The notes beneath the pieces are model-generated. The model made no database searches. It had not been told where the DNA came from and saw only the letters and a list, made by a program, of their open reading frames with translations. Positions 51,329-61,961 of a DNA stretch of 64,000 nt are shown one piece after another. Within the stretch, counting starts at the first letter, position 1; each line of letters opens with the position of its first letter. A program made the position numbers and the translations under genes. The DNA is from Tubulanus polymorphus (Eukaryota > Nemertea > Palaeonemertea > Tubulaniformes > Tubulanidae). Location: assembly GCF_964204645.1 (NCBI RefSeq), contig NC_134036.1, positions 5,221,600 through 5,285,599 of the forward strand, read 5' to 3'.

Positions 51329-52263
51329 CTAGAATTTGAATGGACACATATCAGCAATCATGCATTTGGGTGAATCCCAAATTTTGATTCCACAACAGTC
51401 TTCGTAAGGTTCTCAGTGAAAAAACCTTTCGTCAGAAAATTTTGATAACAATAATCAGGTTTAAGATGATGCTACATAAGAATGAAACTAAGAGTGACCA
51501 TACACATAGTGTAAGTAAGTGCTAACGGATTTTCTACATTGCCGGTTTGAATGCCGGTATGTGAAGCGTGCAAAATTGGCCTCACCAATCCGTAACAGTG
51601 ATAGTAATAGTTATGAATCATTCAGTGAATATTTCTATTTTGTTTTGTAACACTGGACTATGTTGAATTAATTTTGTTTTACATCGTGTTATCATTTGAC
51701 TAAATGTGGCGATTGCGGAACGGTCACATCTCCTGCGTTTGTCATTACACAAAAACGGAAGCGTTTGACACCACACAAACAAGTTTCTGTCTCAGTTTTT
51801 CTGTGTGATGATGGCCTTTATATATGGTATTGGGTTAATCGTTTGAAATCATTGTTTGTTTTCGTAACGCCAGCGTTGTCAGTTTGAAATCAGTTCCCCG
51901 GACGAGGCGTTGTTTCTAAAACACAAGATTCTTTCGAATGAATGTAAATCCTTAGGCCTATTTATGTAGATGTCAAACGTATTTGATTAAGAAATGCGCT
52001 TCCACCTGATCGCGGTCCGAATTGTATAGCCGGACTTCTCAATTCATCGCGTGTACGACTGTTACCACTTTTCTCTACTAATCGTTGATACCCAATCTCA
52101 AACCAAAACCACCCGTACCGTAGACGAGCCGAGTTTGACCGAAATGAATACGTCCACTAAGTTAAACAGGCGTTGGATTCTCACTTAATGTGATGAAATT
52201 AATGAAACGATGAATCTTTACTTTACTATCTTTACTTTTACGATTATATGGTGTTTTTCTTAC

Positions 52264-52340
52264 CTTAGTCGATTCTTCTAACGTATTAAACTGTCGAAAC
52301 GAATATATCTCCCTAACCAGAACCTGTCGACGAATGAATG
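52264..52340 (-). other. Probable 5'-UTR exon end of cystine-knot gene 2
   Basis: The minus-strand donor GTAAGA starts at 52263, equivalent to 45722 in gene 1, with matching flank. The exon start cannot be placed, so the upper coordinate is nominal. Confidence 0.35.
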
Positions 52341-53970
52341 AAACACGTTACGTCTGATATCTTATTTAAAATTTGCTGAATTATACCGATGATTGCACAG
52401 CAGGATATCGATTGGAAACTGATATCGGTGATCCGTTGAGCTAAATCGATACGCACCGGGCTCTCACTTGCCGTGGAACTTAGTTTGAATAATCTTGCAG
52501 CCGCCTAGTCCAACACCGCATACATTATTCAATCTATCACCGGTTTTCCTTTGTAACCGTCTAGGTAGCACATATTTTGACAGGAATCTTTATAAGTTGG
52601 GTTCGTTTTTTTTGGATACAGCTCTAGTTCTTTGAAACAGAATTGAAGCATTTTAGTTACTTCAGTCTGTGTATGATAAGAGTAAGTTTTAGAATATGAA
52701 TTATCCTTTTTTTTAGATATGCAAATGCCCTTTTACAAAATGACACGTTTTAAGGTCCGTTTTCCGAGAGTGGTATTCGTCTAAGGTTTCAATAATCTTG
52801 CTTTACATTTGGTCGTTTCGTGAAGTGATTCCCGTGAGAATAGTTTGACTGGAATCATTTCTTCAATACCCACTACCTACATATAGATGTGCCGTTGAAA
52901 ATACGAGAAGCGTTCGATTATGATTACTTCAGTCGGTGTTTTTTAATTGAAATTCAGTTATGAATAGATGTTTCGACCGGTGAACCCCAGCCGTGTGTAC
53001 TTAGTTCAATACTGCTAGACTGCACGATCAACACGTCATCACGCGCTTAAAGTACGTGTGTTTTATGAATACAAGCAGACGAATTTAACCACCTGCTGCA
53101 TGTCTGAACTACGGTTACTGACACTACGTGGTTCCGGTCTAACTGGCTAAATATCTAATGTGGATTGAAAAATTTCGACTCAAGCAAGTTCTACTGTACT
53201 AGCACCATATATCAAACCACTTAGCCATTGAAGTCATTGGGACTCGGGCCAAAATTCTCCTTTATTATGGCATTTCTACGCCACTCTCGTTGTGGCAATT
53301 TCAGTTGGCGATGAGTCTAGGATTTTTTTCGGATTTAACATCGTCGTTCCATCGAATCCGTGCACCAGACACGAGAGATGGATTCGGAAGCTGCGTCCAT
53401 ATGCAAACACAATTTATAGTAGTACAGTTTTGGTAAACAATCCTATGTTTGGACAAAAGTCTAGCAAACCTAGGGTTGAAAGGTAAACTAACATATACTC
53501 GGCTATTGATTAAGCCCCCGGCTGTCTAGCTTTGAGAAAATGCCATGATCGTCGGATTTTAGGATGGATTTTGAAAGTTGGCTGGCTGACTGATATATTC
53601 TCGTGGACGACTATTAGAAATATAGTCGAAACGTTGAATGAACTACTTCTCATGATTTTATCGTCGCAATACGGATGTAGCGTATCATCAATGGTTATTA
53701 AACTAACCATAGAACTTCAAGTGAACGGAAAGGCCGTCATCTCAAAAATCCTCTAGACACCGCTAGTAATCTTGCGTTTTGTCCAGCGCCCTCAACGGTG
53801 GCGACGAACAATAGTAGATTATTTACTTTAATTCTTTCTCCGCGAGCATAGAGGATATTTTTCAAGAATTGAAAATTACGTTTATAAGCTGTTGGTAGAC
53901 GTGCGACGTCACAGTGTTTTGTCCGAATGTGAATAGTCGGCGATTAAGTTTGAATGTTTACCGGCTACAA
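52341..53970. other. Upstream region of cystine-knot gene 2
   Basis: Up to about 53100 it resembles the DNA upstream of knot gene 1. Beyond that I see nothing recognisable. Short open frames near 53290-53756 show no known domain and overlap on opposite strands, so they are not called. Confidence 0.4.
53023..53043. promoter_or_regulatory. Conserved upstream string of the knot genes, copy 2
   Basis: CACGATCAACACGTCATCAC is identical to 46472-46491 and lies at the equivalent distance upstream of the second knot gene. Confidence 0.35.
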
Positions 53971-53974
53971 TCGG

Positions 53975-54175
53975 GCGGACCGGATGGCTTAGTCGGTCGG
54001 CGACTAGCGTGTCACCGCTGTGGCCCAGGTTCGAGTCTCGGAGGAGGCGGGTCAGGATGTGGCAAATGATCTCCGGTAAGCGGGCGAGTCGAGAGTGCTG
54101 TCCTCCCTGGAATGAGGTTGCTAATGCGTGAGTCCTACAAAATAACTGGTGTGGGGTAAATTATGTTTAATTCAG
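53975..54175 (+). repeat. tRNA-derived SINE
   Basis: A tRNA-like head carries an A box (TGGCTTAGTCGG, 53985-53996) and a B box (GGTTCGAGTCTC, 54028-54039) at the usual spacing. A non-tRNA body of about 130 bases follows. The head cannot fold into a full functional tRNA. The right end is uncertain. Confidence 0.6.
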
Positions 54176-55030
54176 TCGTTTCTGGCTGAATTATTTATTT
54201 ATCCCACAATACCGGTCCAGGTTGCGGAGTAATTCCACCAGGGGCCTTCGACTTTTTTACAATATTAGTTTGATATTTTAAGTTGATTGGTGAGGGTTTG
54301 GGAAATTTTTTATTTTTGTTTAATTCCTCAAGAAATCGAAAAAATCCCAGCGAGAATTCCGTAGATATTTTGTTAGCAATGCAGCTATCAATCTCCAGGT
54401 AAATTGACAAAACTTCAATGATTTTTTAAACTTCACCAGCTTCCAGTCAGAGTAGACGTGTACGCGGCGATGTCTGGTGAACGTGTGCATAAAATCGGCC
54501 TCGAAACAACAATCCAATAGAGAATCACTCACTGGAGACCTGCCACACGCTCTACTACACAAAAGTGCCGCGTGACTGGACAAACTTTTAAGCAAACTTC
54601 AATATTCCTGAAGCAAAACTCGAAAATAGTAAAATTGAGCCGGAATTATAGTTCAAAACGAGATGTAAATAGAAGGGAAATCTACAATAAAGTTTGTTGG
54701 ATAGTTTAGATAAGACTGCAGTATGCAATTTTAGGCTTAAATCCTAGCATTCTACATTCTATCTTTAACAATGTGTGTCTCTATGAATAGTCGAATTAAA
54801 CTCGATGACCTATAATACCTATAGGAAATGTTTGGCACGAATTGAATGGTTCTCGAGGATTAGCGTCACGTACTCGGGTCTGCCACAGGAATGCGCGATC
54901 GAGCCTTCTGATTGATCCATTCCGGTCGCCTCGATGATGCACCGTCGCTGATTGGTCGACGTATGTATTAGAAGGGTTGTTCGAGCCTCCCTGTGCCAGT
55001 CCGAGAACTGATGCCCAGTGATGAAGGTCA
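54176..55030. other. Region between the SINE and the TATA-driven unit
   Basis: Overlapping short frames on the minus strand (54195-54595, 54819-55052) show no known domain. Nothing else is recognised. The last 200 bases contain CpG-rich sequence and CTGATTGGTC (inverted CCAAT type) upstream of the TATA box. Confidence 0.4.
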
Positions 55031-55036
55031 ACCTAT
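55028..55036 (+). promoter_or_regulatory. TATA box of a short spliced unit
   Basis: CCTATAAAAG is a near-perfect TATA box about 40 bases before the ATG at 55073. A CCAAT-type CTGATTGGTC lies about 85 bases further upstream. Confidence 0.45.
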
Positions 55037-55059
55037 AAAAGCTCTGCAACAAGGCGTGA

Positions 55060-56030
55060 AGAACAACTGACGATGGAGAGGAGACTGCTGTTGCTGCTAC
55101 TGATGTCGGATTACAACTTCAAACGGATGACGGCTAACCCAGAGGGCATTTTAGCTGATAAGGGCGAGTTCGCTGTTGTTGATTTCCGGTGTTCAATTTC
55201 TAGTCTACACACACATTTTGAAAAGGTTAGAAATTTCATGGAATCGAATGTTTTAGTTATGAATCGACCGTATCGATAATTATCGCGTTTTCTTTATGGT
55301 TTTGATGTTGAACCCAAACATTTTTTAACATTTGGCTTAACTTTTCAAATCGCTTTTGGTTTTGTCTTTGCGAATAATCCAAGAAATTCCAGAAATAAAT
55401 CACTTTTACACATTTTGTCTTTTTAGGTTTTTTAACCTGCACCAGTCCGTTACTTGTGTACTTGTGTACTATGTGTACACAGCTAGTTTGTCGCAACATC
55501 CAGAACATGCTGCTGCTGCTACCACATTGATAATTGCACCAACCCACAGTTTGCTGTTACGTACCGCATTGACCCTTCTAGAACCAAGCCAACCTGTTTA
55601 CAACCGTCCAACTTTGATAGATTAGGTAACTTTATCAACATATAATTTGGATATTCAATGATCGTTTTCATAAGCTGACTTAATCTTTATTTTATCTTTT
55701 GTTTTTTAGACTATACTCCCAATCCAAACCTCGAGACGCAGACTCTACTCAGACTACAGCACCGTCCTCAAAGCTCGAGATACTGACTCTACTCCGACTA
55801 CAGCAACATCTTAAAACCTCGAGACGCTGACTCTACTCCGACTACAGCAACATCTTCAAACCTCGAGTCGCAGACTCTACTCCGACCACAGCAATATCTT
55901 AAAACCTCGAGACGCAGACTCTACTCCGACTACAGCACCATCTTCAAACCTCGAGACGCAGACTCTACACCGTTAATTCGTTTTGCCGCATGTTATACAG
56001 TAACGTGAATAAATAAACGTACATCTACAT
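55060..56030 (+). ncRNA. Putative three-exon transcript ending in a 44-bp repeat
   Basis: After the TATA box, a first exon could end at 55225 (AAAAG then GTTAGA). A second could span 55427-55625 (TTTTTAG before, GTAACT after). A third could start at 55710 after TTTTTTAG and run through the 44-bp tandem repeat to two overlapping AATAAA signals at 56008-56017. The ATG at 55073 opens 51 codons beginning MERRLLLLLL in exon 1, but the join reaches a stop two codons into exon 2. The unit would therefore encode a peptide of only about 53 residues or be non-coding. The splice sites are read by eye, and no homologue is known to me. Confidence 0.3.
55729..55972 (+). repeat. 44-bp tandem repeat, about 5.5 copies
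   Basis: The unit starts CCTCGAGACGCAGACTCTAC and continues TCCGACTACAGCA followed by a CATCTT-AAA tail. Copies differ by a few substitutions. As 44 is not a multiple of three, a protein repeat is unlikely. The array sits directly before the polyadenylation signals at 56008-56017. Confidence 0.8.
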
Positions 56031-56310
56031 AAAATGCTCGTCTCTACTAAAAATCTTTGTCTCGGGCACTTTGCCCCGGAAAGGACTCTTCCCCCTCACA
56101 ACTTCACACTCTACCCTCTTCCACTCGGCCTCGGAAAGGACTCGCTCGGAAAAGAACTCTTCCGCTTGCAACTTCTCACGTTCAAGGAAAGGACAAAGTC
56201 AAAACGGAAAGGAAAACGCAAAGTACAAATTATTCCAAATTAAATTTATTCCAAATTCAAAGTAGGAATTTCTTACAGCTTGTAAAATTCAACATTTTAT
56301 TGAATCGTCA
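56031..56310. other. Short region rich in GGAAAGGACT and CTCTTCC motifs
   Basis: Several imperfect copies of GGAAAGGACTC occur within 200 bases. All three plus-strand frames are open for 60-85 codons, which reflects the biased composition more than coding. No gene is called. Confidence 0.35.
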
Positions 56311-56316
56311 ATAAAA

Positions 56317-56388
56317 TTATGGGATTTGAACCACCAACCATTCGGCTAGCAGCCCAGCACCCTACCAACTACGCTATAGCGGCACATA
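56317..56388 (-). repeat. tRNA-like sequence, degenerate
   Basis: On the minus strand an A-box-like TAGCGTAGTTGG (56365-56376) and a B box GGTTCAAATCCC (56321-56332) have tRNA spacing. The acceptor ends do not pair, and the anticodon stem is poor. It is therefore a tRNA pseudogene or a SINE head, not a working tRNA. Confidence 0.5.
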
Positions 56389-56494
56389 TACAACCTGCAG
56401 GGGAAGTCATATTTATCCATTGCTTAAGCACATTTTATCAAAAAAAATAATGCCATCTACCGGGAGAGAAAGGAACTATTTCCTATCTCAACCC

Positions 56495-56695
56495 GGTAGA
56501 TGGAAGTGAGAGAGGGGAGAGGGGAGAGAAGGAGAACGAGAGAAAGAGAGCGGGGAGGATGAGAGAGGAAAATAAGAGAGGGATGAGAGGAGAATGAGAG
56601 TGGAAGGAGAATGAGAGAGGGGGCGAGGAGAACGAGAATGCGAGAGGATGAGAGAGGGAGCGGGAGAATGAGAGAGAGAGAGAGATAGGATGGCA
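56495..56695 (+). repeat. GA-rich purine tract
   Basis: This is about 200 bases of almost pure purine on the plus strand, built from GAGAGGG, GGAGAATGAGAG and similar words. Serine/leucine-rich open frames on the opposite strand are a product of the composition. A shorter, similar tract lies at 57815-57880. Confidence 0.85.
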
Positions 56696-58800
56696 TATCA
56701 CCTAAACTTCTATGTTCCTTGTTGTTGTCTATCCGTCAGATTCTAGATGCCGGGAGCAGTTTTACATTTTTCAGTTTTCAGTTCAAACACGTATCAGCAG
56801 CAACGTCAAATATTTAGTCCTCGTGGACATAAGAGTTCACTGTAACTGAAGTCGAGTTCGTTTGTTTATACTCTCTGCCCACACATATTTATCCAGTTCA
56901 TCTGATGTAGTCCTGATCAACAAACACAAACAAACGTCAATAGTTCCACCGTGTACGAACGTCCTAAAAATATACATGAAACTTAATAGAATGATTTGAG
57001 GCCACCTATCAAACAGACACAGTAAGAGTTAAGTCTAGTTACCGGTGTATCAGAGAAATGGCAAACTTAGGTAACCCCCAAAATGAGGGTCAAGGGTCAA
57101 ATATTTTTTGTCTCCGATTTCGATGAAATTCAGTGTAGACATGTATTTTGATGTGCTGATCACAAATCCGAAAGAATTTCTCGGATCCAGGGCCCCAAAA
57201 ATGAGAAATTTGAATTTTTAGGGGGACCCCTTAATTTTCAAAAGGCCTTGGACCCCAGAGTTTTTAAGATATTCAAAATCTGATTGCATATTTAGAATCA
57301 GCACCCCTAAAAATAGTAAGGGCTAAAATTTCAAGCAAATCGAAGAGATTCGATTTTTTGGCCAAAAATGGCAAAAATCTAAGGTGTAAGTCCAGGAGTT
57401 TTTTTTCGGGGAAAAATTTTCTTTCTCCCATTCCTTCGAAACTTAGTAGAAAGATGTATTCCGGCGTGTAGAATCCGGATCTGCAATGAGATTTTAAATC
57501 GGAGTTCATCTTCATTGCCAAATTAGGGTTTAATTGGCCAAAATATGCACCCCAAAAATGGGGTAGAAAGTCAATTTTTTTTTTTCACTCTATTTGAATA
57601 AAATTTGGTACAGATATGTTTTTTGGGGTGCTGATCACGAATATCAAGTTAGTTTCTGGATCAAAAGCCCCTAAAATGAAATATTCAGGATTTCATGTTT
57701 TGACCCCTAATTTTTGTCACTAATTTTGATGAAATACGATTTTTTATTTAACCCGTAAATGGCATTGAACAAACGTACAATGGAGAAGAAGAGTTAATTT
57801 GCATAAACAATGGAGGCCGAGAGAGAGGAAGAGGAAAAGCGAGGGAGAGAGACAAGAGAGAGACAAGAGCGGGTGAGTGAGAACCATCATCTTATTTCTC
57901 GACAAAACAATGTTCTATAATTCAGAGTCGCATTCTATTTTTGAAATGATTAATTTTTGAATAGCCCGGAACCACGACACAATGAAATACTAACGACCAG
58001 AAACGCTTATGCGTCAAATTAATAGGTCGAATAGGTGATCGACCAAAACTGGTATCTGGCTACAGGTAATCAAATACAGTATTATCAAATAAGCTATGAT
58101 GAAGTTTCAATGTTAACACACTCAATACAATAAGGAGAAGAATATATTCACCTGGCTGTTTGACTAAATCCGAATTAGGTGCCGAAAATCTTCCAATGTT
58201 GTTGTAAATCCATCAATGCTTTCAGGTTTTAGTTCATAGTCCAAACACATTTTAAATTTAATCTGTTGACAGCATCGCGAAACTATTTAAGTCGATGGTA
58301 TGGCGAATCCTCGGGAGACAGTTTTTAACGCTATGATGCATTCCTTAGTTCACTGAGTGCTCCGTGAATGTTATGTCATGATAGGTCGTTCAGCGTGAAA
58401 CTGCTGGTAAATTCGCGCTTAGAATTCGCCGTTTCAAAGTTCCGTGTAGAGGCAAAATCGATGAAATATCCAAGATGTCGAAGATGATCAGGATCGAGTC
58501 CACCATGGATTATGAAATTTAAAACAAAGGGAAACAAAATTACAATTGCATTTACACACATCTAAACGGTGCCAGTGACAATCAAACTTTGCAGTAGGCA
58601 GGGCACAGTTTAACAGTTGTGGCTCAAGTCAAATATGTTTTGGAATTTGGAAAGTTGGTAGATTGGTTTTTTCCGGAGTGTTTACTGTGCTTACCTATTA
58701 CATCCTTTTAAACACTTTGCTGAAATCAAAGTAATTTTCAGCACCTTCAGAAGCATTTCCATTTTGAAGGAGTTTTTAAGGTAGGACAATGTCAAATCAA
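56696..58800. other. Intergenic region with diverged internal repeats
   Basis: Between 57050 and 57740 a diverged direct repeat about 480 bases apart shares the words GTGCTGATCAC-AAT, TTTCT-GGATC and CCCC-AAAATGA. A partial inverted relative (CAGCACCCCTAAAA) lies at about 57300. The rest shows no gene, and minus-strand frames near 57273-57521 and 58376-58561 have no recognised domain. Confidence 0.4.
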
Positions 58801-58839
58801 CGAACCGAAACTAAAACGAACTTGGATAGAACTCTTTCG

Positions 58840-59160
58840 AGATCAATAAATACAACAGTTTAGATCGACGAGTTGATATCGACGCCATTGGGTTCGAGTC
58901 CCGATTATTCCAGCGGTTCAGAGGTTATATGGTGTAATGTAAATTTCGACAAATAATGCAACTAGGATTTCGGCAAATAATGCAACTAGACCTTAGATTT
59001 CCTTTTCACTAAGCCGAAATATTGAAAAGCAATGGAATACAGCAGTTAGATTGACGAGTAGGCGCCATAACGACATGATGCATGATACAAGATAATTTGG
59101 GTTCGAGTCCCAATTATTCCAGCAGCAAAGTTGTTTTAATGTGAAATTGAAATTTCGGCT
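58840..59160 (+). repeat. Pair of short repeats with B-box-like GGGTTCGAGTCCC
   Basis: Two copies about 210 bases apart each contain GACGAGT, then GGGTTCGAGTCCC (58890-58902 and 59099-59111) followed by AATTATTCCAGC or GATTATTCCAGC, and share further flank. The B box suggests tRNA ancestry, but no good A box or cloverleaf is seen. Confidence 0.5.
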
Positions 59161-60330
59161 AATATAAGACCAGAGCTTCGATTACTTACTGAAAACCACG
59201 GAATATTTTATACAGTCGTTTCGATATTTCGCCTGTTTTTTTCTACCCCCATAAAATCCTTATGAACAAATTTTGAATAGCGGCACATTATTAGGATTAT
59301 CGTATTCTAACTAATTACATAGATTCAAATCAAAAATAAGTCAAATTTAACACAAGAACTAATTTTAAATTATGAATAATAAATAATTAATTTGAGTTTA
59401 AATTAATACTAATTTCAAAGGTTCAAAGCACAGACAATGAGTTTAATTGAAGACAATGATTAATTTCAAAGGGTCAAAGCCTAAACACTAAGTTAAATGA
59501 AAGAAAATGAATTATTACATAGATTGCAAGCCTATACAATGGGTTTAATTGAAAACAAAAACTAATTTTATAGATGAATTGAAGGAAAAAACTAATTTCA
59601 AAGATTCCAAGCCTAAACAATAAGCTTAATTGAAGACAATAACTTATTTCATAGATTGCAAGCCTAAACAATGGGTTCAATTCAAACATTCTAATTTAAG
59701 CCAAAACAACGAGTTTAGTTAAACACAATAACTAATTTCAAAGCCTCAAAGCCTAAACAATGAGTTTCATAGAAGAAAATAACTTATTTTATAAATTAAA
59801 AGCCAAAACAATGAGGACAATAACTCCTTTCAAAGATTCCAAGCCTAAACAAAAAGCTTAATTGAAGGCAATAACTAACTTCATAGATTAATTGATGGCA
59901 ATCACTAATTTCAAAGATTCCAAGCCTAAACAAAGAGCTTAATTGAAGAAAATTACTAATTTCATAGATTCAAAGCCTAAACAATGAGTTTAATTGAAGG
60001 CAATAACTAATTTCAAACATTTTAAGCCTAAAAAATGAGTTTAATTGAATAAAATAACTAATTCATAAGATTCAAAGCTTAAACAATTAGTGAAGTTGAA
60101 GAAAACAACTAATTTCATAGATTCCAAGCCTAAACAATGAGTTTAATTGAAGGCAATAACTAATTTCAAACATTTTAAGCCTAAACAATGATTTTAATTG
60201 AATAAAATAACTAATTCAAAAGATTCAAAGCTTAAACAATTAGTGAAGTTGAAGAAAACAACAAATTTCATAGATTCCAAGCCTAAACAATGAGTTTAAT
60301 TGAAGACACTAACTGATTTCAAACATTTTA

Positions 60331-61260
60331 AGCATAGACAATGAGTTTAATTGAAGACGATAATTAATTTCAAAGATTCAAAGCCCAAACAATGAGTTTA
60401 ATTGAAGAAAATGATTAATTTCAAAGGGTCAAAGCCTAAACAATAAGTTAAATTCAAGACAATAAATTATTACATAGATTGCAAGCCTAAACAATGGGTT
60501 TCATTGAAAACAAAAACTAATTTTATAGATGAATTGAAGACAATTACTAATTTCAAAGATTCCAAGCCTAAACAATAAGCTTAATTGAAAACAATAACTT
60601 ATTTCATAGATTACAAGCCTAAACAATGGGTTCAATTCAAACATTCTAATCTAAGCCAAAACAACGAGTTTAATTAAACACAATAACTAATAACAAAGCC
60701 TCAAAGCCTAAACAATGAGTTTAATTGAAGAAAATAACTTATTTCATGAATTCAAAGCCAAAACAATGAAGACAATAACTTCTTTCAAAGATTCCAAGCC
60801 TAAACAAAAAGCTTAATTGAAGGCAATAACTAACTTCATAGATTAATTGATGGCAATAACTAATTTCAAGATTCCAAGCCTAAACAAAGAGCTTAATTGA
60901 AGACAATTACTAATTTCAAAGATTCAAACCCATACAATCAGTTTAATTGGAGACAATAAATAATTACATACATTCATAGCACAAAAATGAGTTTAATTTG
61001 AGTTTGAATTAAGGCAATAACTAATTTCATAGATTCAAAGCCTAAACAATGAGTTTAATTGAAGGCAATAACTAATTTCAAACATTTTAAGCCTAAACAC
61101 TGAGTTTAATTGAAGAAAATTACTAATTTCAAAGATTAAAAGCCCAAACAATGAGTTTGATTGAAGACAATAACTTATTTCATAAATTCAACAACAAAAG
61201 AATGCGTTACATTGAAGACAATAACAAAATTCAAAAGATTCAAAGCCTAAACAATTAGTG
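60331..61260. repeat. Higher-order satellite duplication, pair 1 (second copy at 62166-63095)
   Basis: Aligned at an offset of 1,835 bases, the two segments agree over almost all positions, including unusual monomers such as TTCATAGCACAAAAATGAG and AAAGAATGCGTTACATTG. The array grew by duplication of multi-monomer blocks. Confidence 0.7.
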
Positions 61261-61961
61261 AAATTGGAGAAAACAACTAATTTCATAGATTCCAAGCCTC
61301 AGCAATGAGTTTAATTGAAGACAATAACTAATTTCACACATTTTAAGCATAAACAGTGAGTTTAATTGAAGACGATAACTAATTTCAAAGATTCAAAGCC
61401 CAAACAATGAGTTTAATTGAAGAAAATGATTAATTTCAATGGGTCAAAGCCTAAACAATAAGTTAAGATAAAGACAATAAATGATTACATAGATTGCAAG
61501 CCTAAACAATGGGTTTAATTGAAAACAAAAACTAATTTTATAGATGAATTGAAGGAAAAAACTAATTTCAAAGATTCCAAGCCTAAACAATAAGCTTAAT
61601 TGAAGACAATAACTTATTTCATAGATTGCAAGCCTAAACAATGGGTTCAATTCAAACATTCTAATTTAAGCCAAAACAACGAGTTAATTAAATACAATAC
61701 CTAATTTCAAAGTCTCAAAGCCTAAACAATGAGTTTAATTGAAGAAAATAACTTATTTTATAAATTCAAAGCCAAAACAATGAAGACAATAACTCATTTC
61801 AAAGATTCCAAGCCTAAACAAAAAGCTTAATTGAAGGCAATAAGTAACTTCATAGATTAATTGATGGCAATAACTACTTTCAAAGATTCCAAGCCTAAAC
61901 AAAGAGCTTAATTGAAGACAATTACTAATTTCAAAGATTCAAAGCCCGAACAATGAGTTTA
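61230..61961. repeat. Higher-order satellite duplication, pair 2 (second copy at 63269-64000)
   Basis: An offset of 2,039 bases aligns the segments nearly identically up to the window edge, including the odd monomer TTAAGATAAAGACAATAAAT. The true length is unknown because the window ends. Confidence 0.7.

Noticed and set aside
53292-53756. Short frames on both strands
   Set aside because: They overlap on opposite strands and have no domain, signal peptide or splice context.
54195-55547. Minus-strand frames of 70-96 codons
   Set aside because: There is no recognised domain, and they overlap each other or the plus-strand unit with its TATA box.
56457-56701. Serine- and leucine-rich minus-strand frames
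   Set aside because: They are the complement of the GA-rich tract. Overlapping frames are equally open.
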